Assembly: GCF_014199985.1 (NCBI RefSeq)
Contig: NZ_JACHOS010000003.1
Location: forward strand, 84,362-148,361
Length of the DNA stretch: 64,000 nt
Direction: 5' to 3'
DNA from: Methylorubrum rhodesianum
GTDB taxonomy: Bacteria > Pseudomonadota > Alphaproteobacteria > Rhizobiales > Beijerinckiaceae
Shown here: positions 1-8,253 of the stretch, piece after piece
Layout: every line of letters starts with the position of its first letter
How positions within the stretch are numbered: position 1 is the first letter of the stretch
Program-made: the position numbers and the translations under genes
The notes under the pieces: model-generated
Database searches by the model: none
Told to the model about the DNA's origin: nothing
The model's input: only the letters and a program-made list of their open reading frames with translations

Positions 1-479
1 ATCGCCGTTCGGGCCAGCGCCTTCAGGCCCGCCGCCTGTGCGGCGCTCAGGCCCTCCGGCCGGGGGACGGTGTCGAGCACGCACAGCGTGCCGATCGCCA
101 CATCCTCCGGGGTCACCAGGGGCGCCCCGGCATAGAAGCGCATCCGGGGCTCGTCCGCGACGAGCGGGTTGGTGCGGGTGCGCGGGTCGGCGGCGAGGTC
201 GGCGATGGTCAGGACGTCGCGTCCGGCCAGCGTGTGGACGCAGAGCGAACGGTCGAGCCCGATCTCGGCCGGTGCGAAGCCGAGCCGCGCCTTGAACCAT
301 TGCCGGTCGCTCGTCAGCAGGCCGATCAGGGCGATCGGCGCGGCACAGAGCTGGGCGGCCAGCGCCACGGCATCGTCGAAGGCGTCCTCGGGCGGGGTAT
401 CGAGAATGCCGTAGCGGGCCAGAACGGCCAGCCGCTCGGCCTCACCGGAGGTTGCGAGATCGTCGGGCAGTCGGCTCAT
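1..479 (-). CDS. GAF-domain sensor protein, N-terminal part (cut by window edge)
   Basis: The minus strand is open from an ATG at 479 to the window edge, giving 159 residues. The product begins MSRLPDDLATSGEAERLAVL and continues with ARYGILDTPPEDAFDD, then segments typical of the GAF domain placed at the N-terminus of many bacterial histidine kinases and diguanylate cyclases: APIALIGLL, the DRQWFKARLG stretch, SLCVHTLAG and FYAGAPLVTPEDVAIGTLCV. The GAF fold is recognised from this pattern. The output domain (kinase, GGDEF or other) lies beyond the left edge and cannot be named. It is oriented like the Crp/Fnr gene upstream, about 220 bp away. No strong ribosome binding site precedes the ATG. 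Confidence 0.8.
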   Translation of the reverse strand, partial: MSRLPDDLATSGEAERLAVLARYGILDTPPEDAFDDAVALAAQLCAAPIALIGLLTSDRQWFKARLGFAPAEIGLDRSLCVHTLAGRDVLTIADLAADPRTRTNPLVADEPRMRFYAGAPLVTPEDVAIGTLCVLDTVPRPEGLSAAQAAGLKALARTA

Positions 480-480
480 G

Positions 481-525
481 GACGAACCCAGCAAGGACGA
501 ACCCGGCAAGGACGAGCCCGGCGAG
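481..525. repeat. Three tandem 15-bp units
   Basis: Three consecutive near-identical 15-mers (gacgaacccagcaag, gacgaacccggcaag, gacgagcccggcgag) lie directly upstream of the GAF gene start. The role is unknown. Confidence 0.7.
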
Positions 526-698
526 CCGGGCGATCGCGGCGCCCTTCCCCTGGAGCCGCCTGCGGTGACCGGCGATCCGGACGGTGGCGATGGTGCATCG
601 GTGTCGGTTCGGGCACAAGACGTCTGCCGGGATCGTCGTGCTTCCCGATGGAAAATCCTGATGGAAAATCCGGGGTGTCCGGTCGCCCTGAGAGCCGC

Positions 699-1460
699 CT
701 AGACGGGCGGCTCGATCGCGACGAGCCGCCCGGCCGGACTGTAGACCGCCCCGAGCACGGTCTCGTAATGACGTTTCACGCAGGCATGACACTCGCAGGC
801 GACCTCCTCGATCGCCGCCCGGTTGACGATGGTGATCCGCCCGCGCCCGACCTCGATCAATCCCTGCTGCTGCAGCATCCGCAGGATGCGGGTGAGATAG
901 GTGCGCTGCACGCCGAGCATCGCGGCCAGCGATTCCTGGGTGATCGGCAGAACGTTGCTGTCGAGCCGGTCCTGAAGCGTCAGGAGCCAGCGCAGGCAGC
1001 GCTCCTCGATCGGGTGGAGGGCGTTGCAGGCGACCGATTGCAGCACCTGCGCGAGCAGGCAGTCGGAGTAGCGGGTGAAGAGGTTGCGCAGGGATTCCGA
1101 GCGCCGCTTGGCCTCCTGGAGCCGCACCGACTCCATCCGAAGGATCGGACCGGCGATCTGGATCAGGGCATGGGTCGAGGCCGGCAGGCCGCCGTTGCTG
1201 ACCACGCCCCCGACCGCCCCCTCCCGGCCGATCGTGGCGGTCTCGGCGCTGCGCCCGTCGATCATCGAGATCAGGAGGGTGACGACGGTCTGATCGAGGG
1301 GGAAGCTGATGAAGTCGACCTCGCGGCCGGCGGCGAACAGGGTGTCGCCGCGCTGGAACTCCTGCCGTTCCAAGTCGGGCAGAAGCAGGCCGCGATCCTC
1401 GGGACTCAGGCATTTCAGGAGCAGGTTGCCTTCGAAGCAGCGCTCTGTGGCCGAAGGCAT
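699..1460 (-). CDS. Crp/Fnr family transcriptional regulator
   Basis: A 253-residue protein with the Crp/Fnr layout. An N-terminal cyclic-nucleotide-binding-like beta barrel covers roughly residues 15-120 (RGDTLFAAGREVDFISFPLDQTV, ATIGREGAVGG). A dimer helix follows, then a winged helix whose recognition region is ITQESLAAMLGVQRTYLTRI followed by LQQQGLIEVGRGRITI. No N-terminal cysteine cluster of the FNR oxygen-sensor type is seen, so the ligand is unknown. The ATG at 1460 is preferred; a TTG two codons upstream is the alternative. A perfect palindrome lies about 60 bp upstream over the probable promoter. The targets cannot be read from the sequence. Confidence 0.9.
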   Translation of the reverse strand: MPSATERCFEGNLLLKCLSPEDRGLLLPDLERQEFQRGDTLFAAGREVDFISFPLDQTVVTLLISMIDGRSAETATIGREGAVGGVVSNGGLPASTHALIQIAGPILRMESVRLQEAKRRSESLRNLFTRYSDCLLAQVLQSVACNALHPIEERCLRWLLTLQDRLDSNVLPITQESLAAMLGVQRTYLTRILRMLQQQGLIEVGRGRITIVNRAAIEEVACECHACVKRHYETVLGAVYSPAGRLVAIEPPV

Positions 1461-1797
1461 GTACAACTCGAAGTCCGTAAGGGTCGCCGGAGGCTCCTAG
1501 CGCAACGCTCGGCGCACAGTCTGTCTACAAGTAGACAGATTCACCGTCGAATCTCAAAAAATCCAGATCACGGCCAAGTCGTGCCCTGCCTCACTACGGA
1601 AGCATGCCGAAAGGCAACATAACATAAGATGCTCTGACTTAGGCAGCCCCCAGCCCAACACGGATCGCGCTCGGCCAATCGGCTCGCTCGACTTACGCCG
1701 ATTGGTCGCTTGATCCGACCCGCCGACCGGGCTCGTCACCGATCCGGTCGGTCCGCTTCGGGATCGCGAATGCGGATTTCGCCCGCGGGCCGGGCGT
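1461..1797. other. Intergenic region upstream of the Crp/Fnr gene
   Basis: This stretch between the Crp/Fnr gene and the muramidase gene (both minus strand) holds the palindrome at 1520-1539 and the probable Crp/Fnr promoter. I see no convincing gene. The AT content is locally higher around 1545-1630. Confidence 0.5.
1520..1539. promoter_or_regulatory. Perfect 9+2+9 palindrome, operator-like
   Basis: TCTGTCTACAAGTAGACAGA has perfect 9-bp arms around AA. The GTCTAC...GTAGAC core resembles sites bound by TetR-family repressors (family knowledge). On the minus strand it overlaps a plausible -10 (CTACTT) placed 17 bp after a TTGAGA-like -35, so a bound protein would block transcription of the Crp/Fnr gene. 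No TetR-type gene is present nearby. Confidence 0.6.
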
Positions 1798-2649
1798 TTA
1801 CTTGCCGGTGCAGAGACCCTGGCTCGACAGGCGCCGGTGTTCGCGCGGATCGCAGTCCGTGGCGAGGAACGAGGCCCACTCGGTCGGGCTGCCGTAGAAG
1901 GCGTTGCGGTCGACGTCGCCGCGCACGCCGGGCACGCGGCCGGTCGAGGTGAACTGCCAGAGCATCCATTTGCGGTTGGCGAAGCGCTGCTCGGGCTCGG
2001 CCGCCGTGGAGCGGACCCAGTGCGGGTAATCGGGCAGTTCGTTCTCGAGGACGTCCTTGTGGAAGGTGATGTCCGTGTAGATGATCGGCCGCTTGCCCGT
2101 GTAGGACTCCATCTCGTCCAGCATGTACTGGATCATGGCGAGCGCCTGGGCCTTGGGCAGCTTCTTCGGGCACTTAGCCGAGTGTCCGTTCCACTCCACG
2201 TCGAGCACCGGGGGCAGGGCGGTCGGATCGTTCGGCACGTTGCGCTTGAACCACGCCATCTGGTCCTCGGCCGAGCGGCACCAGAACACGAAGTGGTAGG
2301 CCCCCCGCGGCACGCCGGCCCGGCCCGCCCCGTCCCAGTTCTCGCGGAAGCGCTCGTCGACGTGGTCGCCGCCCTCCGTCGCCTTGATGAAGGCGAACTG
2401 CGTGCCGGCCGACTTGACCGAGGCCCAATTGATCGGCCCCTGCCATTTCGAGATGTCGATGCCCTGGATCGGGTGGCTCTTGGCCCGCGCCACCCCGGGA
2501 TGGGGCTTCACGTCGCCCTTGGTGGGGTAGAAGTCGTTCTGCGCGGCGCAGGCGGCGAGCCCGGAGAGCATCAGGGCGGCGAACCCGCGCTTGAGCCAAC
2601 GGCGCGGAGCCGGTGCGCGCCTCGAGGTAAATTCGGTGTCCAGCGACAT
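1798..2649 (-). CDS. Glycoside hydrolase family 25 muramidase, lipoprotein
   Basis: A 283-residue protein starting MSLDTEFTSRRAP. It carries a lipoprotein signal, a basic region followed by FAALMLSGLAACAAQ with LAAC as the lipobox. The GH25 domain begins at GIDISKWQGPINW and contains FAFIKATEGG, GAYHFVFW and PVLDVEWNG, the last holding the acidic catalytic pair of the family, and ends with WQFTSTGRVPGVRGDVDRNAFYG. Family members cleave the MurNAc-GlcNAc bond of peptidoglycan. Membrane anchoring suggests cell-wall remodelling rather than a phage endolysin; no phage genes are adjacent. A TTG start at 2682 is an alternative. Confidence 0.88.
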   Translation of the reverse strand: MSLDTEFTSRRAPAPRRWLKRGFAALMLSGLAACAAQNDFYPTKGDVKPHPGVARAKSHPIQGIDISKWQGPINWASVKSAGTQFAFIKATEGGDHVDERFRENWDGAGRAGVPRGAYHFVFWCRSAEDQMAWFKRNVPNDPTALPPVLDVEWNGHSAKCPKKLPKAQALAMIQYMLDEMESYTGKRPIIYTDITFHKDVLENELPDYPHWVRSTAAEPEQRFANRKWMLWQFTSTGRVPGVRGDVDRNAFYGSPTEWASFLATDCDPREHRRLSSQGLCTGK

Positions 2650-2846
2650 CGACGGCCCGCCACTTCTCGCGTGCGACTTCAATGGGTATTCGATGCCCTT
2701 GATCGGGTTAACAGAACTTTGCTGGCATTGCGGCGGAATTCCGGAAGGCGTTGCGCCGCAGGCACATAGGCCCCGGCGGGTCTGTCCGATGGCCGGGCCG
2801 CCCCCATCTAAAACCTTGCCGATCCTGAATTTTCCCTGAGCCCGCG

Positions 2847-3299
2847 ATGCGCAAGACTCTGTTCACCATCGGATACGAAGGCCTGTCGCCGGACCGCCTG
2901 CACGCCGCCTTGAAGGCGGCGGACGTGGCCGTGCTCGCCGACGTGCGCGCGGTGGCCAACTCGCGCAAGCGCGGCTTCTCGAAGGGCGCCCTGAAGGCGG
3001 GGCTCGCGGAGGCCGGGCTCGGCTACGAGCATTTCCGCAGCCTCGGCACGCCGAAATCCGGACGCGAGGCGGCCCGCGCCCACGATGCCGGCCTGATGCG
3101 CCGGATCTATTGCGAGGAGGTGCTCGACACCGCCGATGGCGGGCTCGCCCTCGACGCCCTGGCGGAGCTGGCAGCCGAGCGGCCGGTCTGCCTGCTCTGC
3201 TTCGAGCGCGACCCCGCCCGCTGCCACCGCCGCGTGCTCGCCGAGCGACTGGCGCCGCGCGGCTTCGAGGCGGTCGATCTCTACGGCGACTTCTTGTGA
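2847..3299 (+). CDS. DUF488 domain-containing protein
   Basis: A 150-residue protein with the DUF488 pattern: an N-terminal TIGYEGLSPDRLHAAL, then VLADVRAVANSRKRGFSK, and near the C-terminus CLLCFERDPARCHRRVLAERL, where the Cys/His pair is conserved in the family. The biochemical function of DUF488 is not established. The gene is divergent from the muramidase and convergent with the UbiH-type gene, so it is probably transcribed alone. Confidence 0.88.
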   Translation: MRKTLFTIGYEGLSPDRLHAALKAADVAVLADVRAVANSRKRGFSKGALKAGLAEAGLGYEHFRSLGTPKSGREAARAHDAGLMRRIYCEEVLDTADGGLALDALAELAAERPVCLLCFERDPARCHRRVLAERLAPRGFEAVDLYGDFL

Positions 3300-3315
3300 T
3301 TCTTCTGAAGGGACC

Positions 3316-3332
3316 GGCCGCGTTCCGCGGCT
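3316..3332. terminator. Small GC hairpin between convergent genes
   Basis: GCCGCG-TTC-CGCGGC lies between the ends of the DUF488 and UbiH-type genes. There is no T-run, so termination activity is a guess from position. Confidence 0.35.
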
Positions 3333-3353
3333 GCCCCCGAACGTCCGGAAGCG

Positions 3354-4580
3354 TCAGCGCATGAGGCTGGGGGCGCCGAGGCGCGGCTGCACGCCCTCGC
3401 GCATCACGAGGCGGCGCAGCGGCGGAAGGGCTGCGAGGGTGAGGAGCCCCAGCCCCCTCAGGGCATCGACGGGCAGAAGATCGGTGAGCAGCGAGCGGTT
3501 GAGCAGGTCCACCGCCGCGCCGCGCAGGCGCGCATCGACGCCCCGCGACCGCCCGAACCCAGCGAGCGATCCCGGCGCGCCGGGATCGCGGTTCGCCTCG
3601 CGGGCGGAGAACACCGCGTCCCGCAGGGCCGCCGCGTCGCGCAGGCCGAGATTGAGCCCCTGCGCCCCGATCGGCGGAAAGACGTGGGCGGCCTCGCCGA
3701 TCAGGGCGAGGCGGTCGGCGACCGGGCGGTCCACCGAGAGACCGCGCATCGGCACGAGCCCGCGCGGTCCGTCGATCCGCATGGCGCCCAGCATCGAGCG
3801 GGCCTGATGCTCGACCGCGCCGGCGAGATCGGCATCGTCGAGGCCCGAGAGACGCTTGGCCGCCCGCTCGGCCGTGACCCAGACGAGGCTGGAGCGGTGG
3901 CCGCCGGGGAGCGGCACGAGGGTGAAGGGCCCGTTGCGGGTGTGGAACTCGGTGGAGATGTCGTGGTGGTGCCGCTCGTGGGCGAGCAGGGTGGTGAGCG
4001 CCGCCTGCGGGTAGGACCATTCGCGCGTGCGCAACCCCGAGGCTGCCCGCAGCGGCGAGCGACCGCCGTCGGCGCCGACGACGAGTTGCGCGGCGAGCCG
4101 GCGCCCGTCCTCCAGGTCCAGCACGGCGGCGCCCTGCTCAAGGCGCATCCCGGCCGAATCCGCCTCGAACAGGGTCAGGCCCGGCGTGGTGCGGGCCTGA
4201 CCGCGCAGGGTCTCGACGAGGCGGGCGCTCTCGACGTTCCAGCCGAAGGCGTCGAGGCCGATCTCGGAGGCCGAGAAGCGGGCGGGCGGCGGCCGGAACA
4301 GGCTGCCGGTGTCGTCGACGATCTGGAGTTCGGCCAGCGGATTGGCGTGCGGGGCGATCTCGGGCCAAGCGCCGAGCACCGTGAGGAAGCGCACCGAGCC
4401 GTCGAGCAGGGCCACGGTGCGCCCGTCCGCCACCGGCGCGTGCCGTCCGACGAGCGCGGTCTCGACCCCGTCGCGGGCCAGCGCCAGGGCGGCGGCGAGT
4501 CCCGCCGCCCCAGCCCCCACCACCGCCACGGCAAAGCGCGGCGGCGAGGCGGCGGTGGGGGTCTGCACCGGGACCGTCAC
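3354..4580 (-). CDS. UbiH/UbiF/Coq6-type FAD-dependent monooxygenase
   Basis: A 408-residue flavoprotein of the UbiH/COQ6 family, which hydroxylates the ubiquinone precursor ring. The N-terminal FAD dinucleotide motif is VAVVGAGAAGLAAALAL. LVVGADGGRSPLR around residue 170 is the DG motif, and LIGEAAHVFPPIGAQGLNLG around residue 290 is the second FAD motif. The start is a GTG at 4580 preceded 8 bp upstream by a strong AAGGAGG. It is far from ubiB/ubiE at 32-35 kb, so the ubiquinone genes are scattered. Which ring position it hydroxylates cannot be told from sequence alone. Confidence 0.87.
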   Translation of the reverse strand: MTVPVQTPTAASPPRFAVAVVGAGAAGLAAALALARDGVETALVGRHAPVADGRTVALLDGSVRFLTVLGAWPEIAPHANPLAELQIVDDTGSLFRPPPARFSASEIGLDAFGWNVESARLVETLRGQARTTPGLTLFEADSAGMRLEQGAAVLDLEDGRRLAAQLVVGADGGRSPLRAASGLRTREWSYPQAALTTLLAHERHHHDISTEFHTRNGPFTLVPLPGGHRSSLVWVTAERAAKRLSGLDDADLAGAVEHQARSMLGAMRIDGPRGLVPMRGLSVDRPVADRLALIGEAAHVFPPIGAQGLNLGLRDAAALRDAVFSAREANRDPGAPGSLAGFGRSRGVDARLRGAAVDLLNRSLLTDLLPVDALRGLGLLTLAALPPLRRLVMREGVQPRLGAPSLMR

Positions 4581-4990
4581 GACGGGAGCCTCCTTGAAGT
4601 GCCCATTGAAGTCTCCTCGGGGCGAAGATCGAAGACCGGCCCTCTACAGAGGTGCGGCGGGCGCGGGGTCAAGTGCGGCCGAAGGGTCCGGGGCGGGTGC
4701 CGTGAGGAGCGATGGTCCTGCCGCCGGGTGCCGGCGCGCCGGGGAGCGTGTCCGCGAGCATGCGAGGGCACCGGCATCGCCGCTCGACCGTCGGGCCGGG
4801 CGGGGCTGCTCGCGTCGAGCGCCCGCCCGGAAGGTTCGGAGGGCGAGGGAGCATTCGATCGCGAATGGATCGGAGCGTAATGAAACCAAATCCCCCCCGC
4901 CGCATTGCCAACCTATGTTGAGAGAACTGCGCGCTCACGCCGCACTCTCCGGGAGCCTGAACGAATATTGACGTCCGAGGGGGGCGTTCC
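4581..4990. other. Intergenic region, 410 bp
   Basis: Divergent space between the UbiH-type gene and a small plus-strand ORF. No credible gene or strong repeat is seen. GAGGGGGG just before 4991 looks like a ribosome binding site for the small ORF. Confidence 0.5.
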
Positions 4991-5191
4991 ATGAAGCCAT
5001 TCATCACCTCGCAGCCGGAAACCGGACGGACACGGCTCGAGTCCGCCTTCGATCCCGTTCTCTCGGGGGTCGCGCGGGGGCTCGCGCGGCTGTTTCCTCC
5101 CGTCCACAACGGCCAGCCGCCGCGCGACGGGAATGGGGGCGTCTCCCCGTCCCGGCGGAACGGGGTGGACGGGCAGGGTGGCCGCGGATGA
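4991..5191 (+). CDS. Small hypothetical protein
   Basis: A 66-residue ORF beginning [29 protein letters not shown] ribosome binding site precedes the ATG, and its TGA overlaps the ATG of the next small ORF, a translational-coupling arrangement. The C-terminal half is Gly/Arg-rich and low in complexity. No family is recognised. The spacing argues for coding; the composition is not decisive. Confidence 0.4.
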   Translation: MKPFITSQPETGRTRLESAFDPVLSGVARGLARLFPPVHNGQPPRDGNGGVSPSRRNGVDGQGGRG

Positions 5192-5415
5192 TGAAACCCG
5201 AATTGGTCGAGCAGCACATCACGGCGATGACCACGGCGAGCGGCAACCTGCTGCGCCAGATGGAGGACGAGGGGCTGCGCTACCGGGTGACCGTGCGCCC
5301 GGAAGATACCGGGACCCTGCACGTCCAGGTGCGCGAGCTGACGCCGGAACTCACCGAGCGCATCGAGCGCTGTCTGTCGGGCATGGGCATGCAGGTCGCG
5401 GTGCGGGAGGGCTGA
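5188..5415 (+). CDS. Small hypothetical protein
   Basis: A 75-residue soluble protein with a natural-looking composition: VEQHITAMTTASGNLLRQM, then YRVTVRPEDTGTLHVQVREL, then LTERIERCLSGMGMQV, suggesting helix, beta hairpin, helix. It overlaps the preceding small ORF by 4 bp. No known family is recognised and no function is proposed. Confidence 0.6.
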   Translation: MMKPELVEQHITAMTTASGNLLRQMEDEGLRYRVTVRPEDTGTLHVQVRELTPELTERIERCLSGMGMQVAVREG

Positions 5416-5679
5416 CGGGCGAGGGCCCCCGGCAAGGCACTGCTCCGAGCCTCTTCCAAGTCCCTTCCAACCCCCTGTCCCTGTGCCGGCCGGTGTGCTT
5501 CGGGCATAAGCGCCCGAGGTGACGGCGCCTGCCCCTTGCTTGTCGCCGCCGGACCGATATCTCGCCCGAAGTTCGAGACTCGAAGCGCCTCGCAAGACGC
5601 CCGGCCGATGACCCGATCGCCTTCCTCGGCGACGGCGCGGCGGCAATGTCGAGAGGCATTCAGAACGCGGGAGAACGCG

Positions 5680-6651
5680 ATGAAGGCGATCCGGGTGCAT
5701 GCCTATGGCGGGCCGGAGGCGATGGTCTACGAGGACGTGCCCTCGCCCGAGCCGGGGCCGGGCCAGATCCGCGTCCGCCAGACCGCCGTCGGCGTCAACT
5801 TCATCGACATCTACTTCCGCTCCGGCGCCTACAAGGCGCCCTCGCTCCCCTTCACCCTCGGAAAGGAGGGCGCGGGCGTGGTCGACGCGCTCGGCGAGGG
5901 CGTGACCGATTTCCGCCTCGGCGAGCGCGTCGCCTATGCCGGCGCCACCGGCACCTATGCCGAGGAGGTCGTCGTCGACACCAAGGGCGTCGTCCACGTG
6001 CCCGATGCGATCTCCGACGAGACCGCCGCCGCGATGATGCTGAAGGGACTCACGGCGCAGTACCTGCTGCGCCGGACCTACCGGGTGCAGCGGGGCGACA
6101 CGATCCTGTTCCACGCCGCCGCCGGCGGCGTCGGCCTCATCGCCACGCAATGGGCCAAGCATCTCGGCGCCACCGTGATCGGCACCGTCGGATCGGCCGA
6201 GAAGGCGGAGCTCGCCCGCGAACACGGCTGCGACCACGTCATCCTCTATCGCGACGAGGATTTTGCTGCCCGGGTGAAGGAGATCACCGGGGGCAGGGGC
6301 GTGCCGGTGGTCTATGACGGCGTCGGCAAGGCGACCTTCCCCGCCTCCCTCGACTGCCTGCAGCCCTTCGGCATCTTCGCGAGCTTCGGCTCGTCGTCCG
6401 GGCCGATCGAGGCGTTCGACATCGGCATCCTCGCCGCCAAGGGCTCGCTCTACGCCACCCGCCCGACGCTGTTCACCCACATCGCCACCCGCGAGAGCCT
6501 CGACGCCAACGCCGCCGAGCTGTTCGAGGTGGTCGCGAGCGGGGCGGTGAAGATCCCGATCCATGCCCGGGCCAAGCTCGCCGACGCGGCGCAGGTCCAC
6601 CGCGACCTCGCCGGGCGACAGACGACGGGCGCGACGGTGATGACGCCGTGA
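5680..6651 (+). CDS. NADPH:quinone oxidoreductase, zinc-independent MDR family
   Basis: A 323-residue medium-chain dehydrogenase/reductase of the quinone oxidoreductase (Qor) type. It starts MKAIRVHAYGGPEAMVYEDV. Further family signatures are VGVNFIDIYFRSG, FTLGKEGAGVVDALGEGV and the NADPH-binding AAAGGVGLIATQWAKHLGA around residue 150. The structural and catalytic zinc cysteines of alcohol dehydrogenases are absent, as expected for Qor. An in-frame extension to 5536 exists, but the ATG at 5680 fits the family length. It probably reduces quinones or reactive carbonyls; the substrate is unknown. Confidence 0.9.
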   Translation: MKAIRVHAYGGPEAMVYEDVPSPEPGPGQIRVRQTAVGVNFIDIYFRSGAYKAPSLPFTLGKEGAGVVDALGEGVTDFRLGERVAYAGATGTYAEEVVVDTKGVVHVPDAISDETAAAMMLKGLTAQYLLRRTYRVQRGDTILFHAAAGGVGLIATQWAKHLGATVIGTVGSAEKAELAREHGCDHVILYRDEDFAARVKEITGGRGVPVVYDGVGKATFPASLDCLQPFGIFASFGSSSGPIEAFDIGILAAKGSLYATRPTLFTHIATRESLDANAAELFEVVASGAVKIPIHARAKLADAAQVHRDLAGRQTTGATVMTP

Positions 6652-6734
6652 TCCGCCGATCCTAGGACACAGGGGTTCCGGGCGCCGCCCGGACCCGCCG
6701 AGGAACGCATCCCTCGGAACCCTCGGACTTTGCC

Positions 6735-7370
6735 ATGCGTCTCCCAAGCACCGACGTTCTGCTGGTGATCGACGTGCAGAACGATTTCCTGCCCGGCGGG
6801 GCGCTCGCCGTGCCCGACGGCGATGCGGTGATCGCTCCGATCAACCGGCTGGCGGCGCACATGCCCCACGTCATCCTGACCCAGGACTGGCACCCGCCCG
6901 GCCACGCCTCCTTCCACGCGACCCATCCGGGCAAGGCGCCCTTCGACACCGCGGATCTGCATTACGGCGAGCAGGTGCTCTGGCCGGAGCATTGCGTGCA
7001 GGGCACGCGCGGCGCCGAGCTGGCCGCGGATCTGAGGGCGGAGCGGGCCGAGCTGGTGATCCGCAAAGGCTGCCACCCCGGCATCGACAGCTACTCGGCC
7101 TTCCTGGAGGCCGACCGCCGGACCCGGACCGGGCTCGGCGGCTATCTCGCCGAGCGCGGCCTGACCCGCCTGTTCCTCGCCGGCCTCGCCACCGATTTCT
7201 GCGTCCTCTGGAGCGCCCTCGACGCGCGCCGAGCCGGGTTCGAGGTTCTCGTGGTCGAGGATGCCGTGCGGGGCATCGATCTCGACGGCTCGCTGGCGCG
7301 GGCCTGGGAGGCGATGGCGCGGGCCGGGGTCGGTCGCATCGCCAGCAGCGACCTCGCCTCGCTCGCCTGA
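6735..7370 (+). CDS. pncA: Nicotinamidase
   Basis: A 211-residue cysteine hydrolase of the isochorismatase fold that would convert nicotinamide to nicotinic acid in NAD salvage. The catalytic aspartate lies in VLLVIDVQNDFLPGGAL. LTQDWHPPGHASF carries the metal-binding Asp/His residues, IRKGCHPGIDSYSAF holds the catalytic lysine, and FLAGLATDFCVLWSA has the nucleophilic cysteine. All key residues are present. The gene lies 83 bp downstream of the quinone oxidoreductase on the same strand and is convergent with pabC. Confidence 0.93.
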   Translation: MRLPSTDVLLVIDVQNDFLPGGALAVPDGDAVIAPINRLAAHMPHVILTQDWHPPGHASFHATHPGKAPFDTADLHYGEQVLWPEHCVQGTRGAELAADLRAERAELVIRKGCHPGIDSYSAFLEADRRTRTGLGGYLAERGLTRLFLAGLATDFCVLWSALDARRAGFEVLVVEDAVRGIDLDGSLARAWEAMARAGVGRIASSDLASLA

Positions 7371-7395
7371 CGTCCAGGCATCACCGGATCCCGGA

Positions 7396-8253
7396 TCACG
7401 GGTCGAGCGCCTCCGCCTCGATCCCGCACGCCTCCGCCACCGCCGCCCGAACCGCCCCGCACAGACGTTGAAGGGCCGGATGCCCGGCGCTGTCATAGGC
7501 CCGCGCACCGAGCGCCGACACCGGCGCGAGCAGGCGCAGGGAGTTGGTGACGAACATAGCCTCCGCGGACTCCAGATCGGCGGGCAGGAGCGGGCGCTCC
7601 TCGACCGCGAGGCCGAGGTCCGGCGCGATCTTCGAGAGAATCTCGGCCCGGACGATGCCCGGCAACACGCCGTCCTCCAGCGGCGGTGTGACGAGCGTCC
7701 CCTCGGAAACCGCAAAAAGATTGCCGGTCCCGGCGCAGGCCACGCGGCCCTTCGTGTTGAGGAACAGGGCCTCGTCGAAGCCTTGCGCCTGCGCGTCCCG
7801 GGCGGCGAGCACCGCGTCGAGATAGCCGAGCGTCTTGAGGCGCGCGGTCGGCGAGGTGTCGTTGCGGGCGATCGACGTGAACGTCAGGCGCAGGGGCGCG
7901 AAGAACAGGGACGCGCGGGCCGGCGCCGCGCTGCCGAACAGGAGCGGCGCCGGCTCGGGCGGCGGGGCGAGGCCGCGCGGGCCGGGGCCGCGGGTCAGCG
8001 TGGTGCGGATCGCCGCGAGCGGCACGGTGCCGGCGAGCGCCCGCATCGCCTCGATGATCGGCGCGCGGTCGACAACGAAGCCGAGCGCCGCCGCCGCGGC
8101 GGTGAGGCGGTCGACATGGGCGGCCTCGAACGCGACCCGGCCCTGGACGCCGAGGGCCGTGTCGAACACCCCGTCGCCGAGCAGCAGGCCGCGGTCGGCC
8201 ATGGCGAAGGGGAGGGTGCCGCCCTCGACCAGGCGCCCGTCAGACCACAGCAT
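7396..8253 (-). CDS. pabC: Class IV aminotransferase, probable aminodeoxychorismate lyase
   Basis: A 285-residue PLP enzyme of the branched-chain aminotransferase/4-amino-4-deoxychorismate lyase fold type IV family. It starts MLWSDGRLVEGGTLPFAMAD with the GLLLGDGVFDT motif. KTLGYLDAVLAARDAQAQGFDEALFLN around residue 150 carries the PLP lysine, and GRVACAGTGNLFAV follows. The start overlaps the end of pabA by 14 bp, so the genes are co-translated. That context, directly after pabB and pabA, supports the lyase step that yields p-aminobenzoate over a D-amino-acid or branched-chain transaminase. Confidence 0.83.
   Translation of the reverse strand: MLWSDGRLVEGGTLPFAMADRGLLLGDGVFDTALGVQGRVAFEAAHVDRLTAAAAALGFVVDRAPIIEAMRALAGTVPLAAIRTTLTRGPGPRGLAPPPEPAPLLFGSAAPARASLFFAPLRLTFTSIARNDTSPTARLKTLGYLDAVLAARDAQAQGFDEALFLNTKGRVACAGTGNLFAVSEGTLVTPPLEDGVLPGIVRAEILSKIAPDLGLAVEERPLLPADLESAEAMFVTNSLRLLAPVSALGARAYDSAGHPALQRLCGAVRAAVAEACGIEAEALDP

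Noticed and set aside
478..702. Plus-strand 74-codon ORF over the 15-bp repeats
   Set aside because: No ribosome binding site or family pattern; the DEPGK repeats follow from the DNA repeat.
1554..1739. Minus-strand 61-codon ORF upstream of the Crp/Fnr gene
   Set aside because: No family pattern and it overlaps the inferred promoter region.
4669..6747. Very long minus-strand ORF (692 codons)
   Set aside because: It lies antisense to the quinone oxidoreductase gene and has Arg/Gly-rich low-complexity content; an artefact of high GC.
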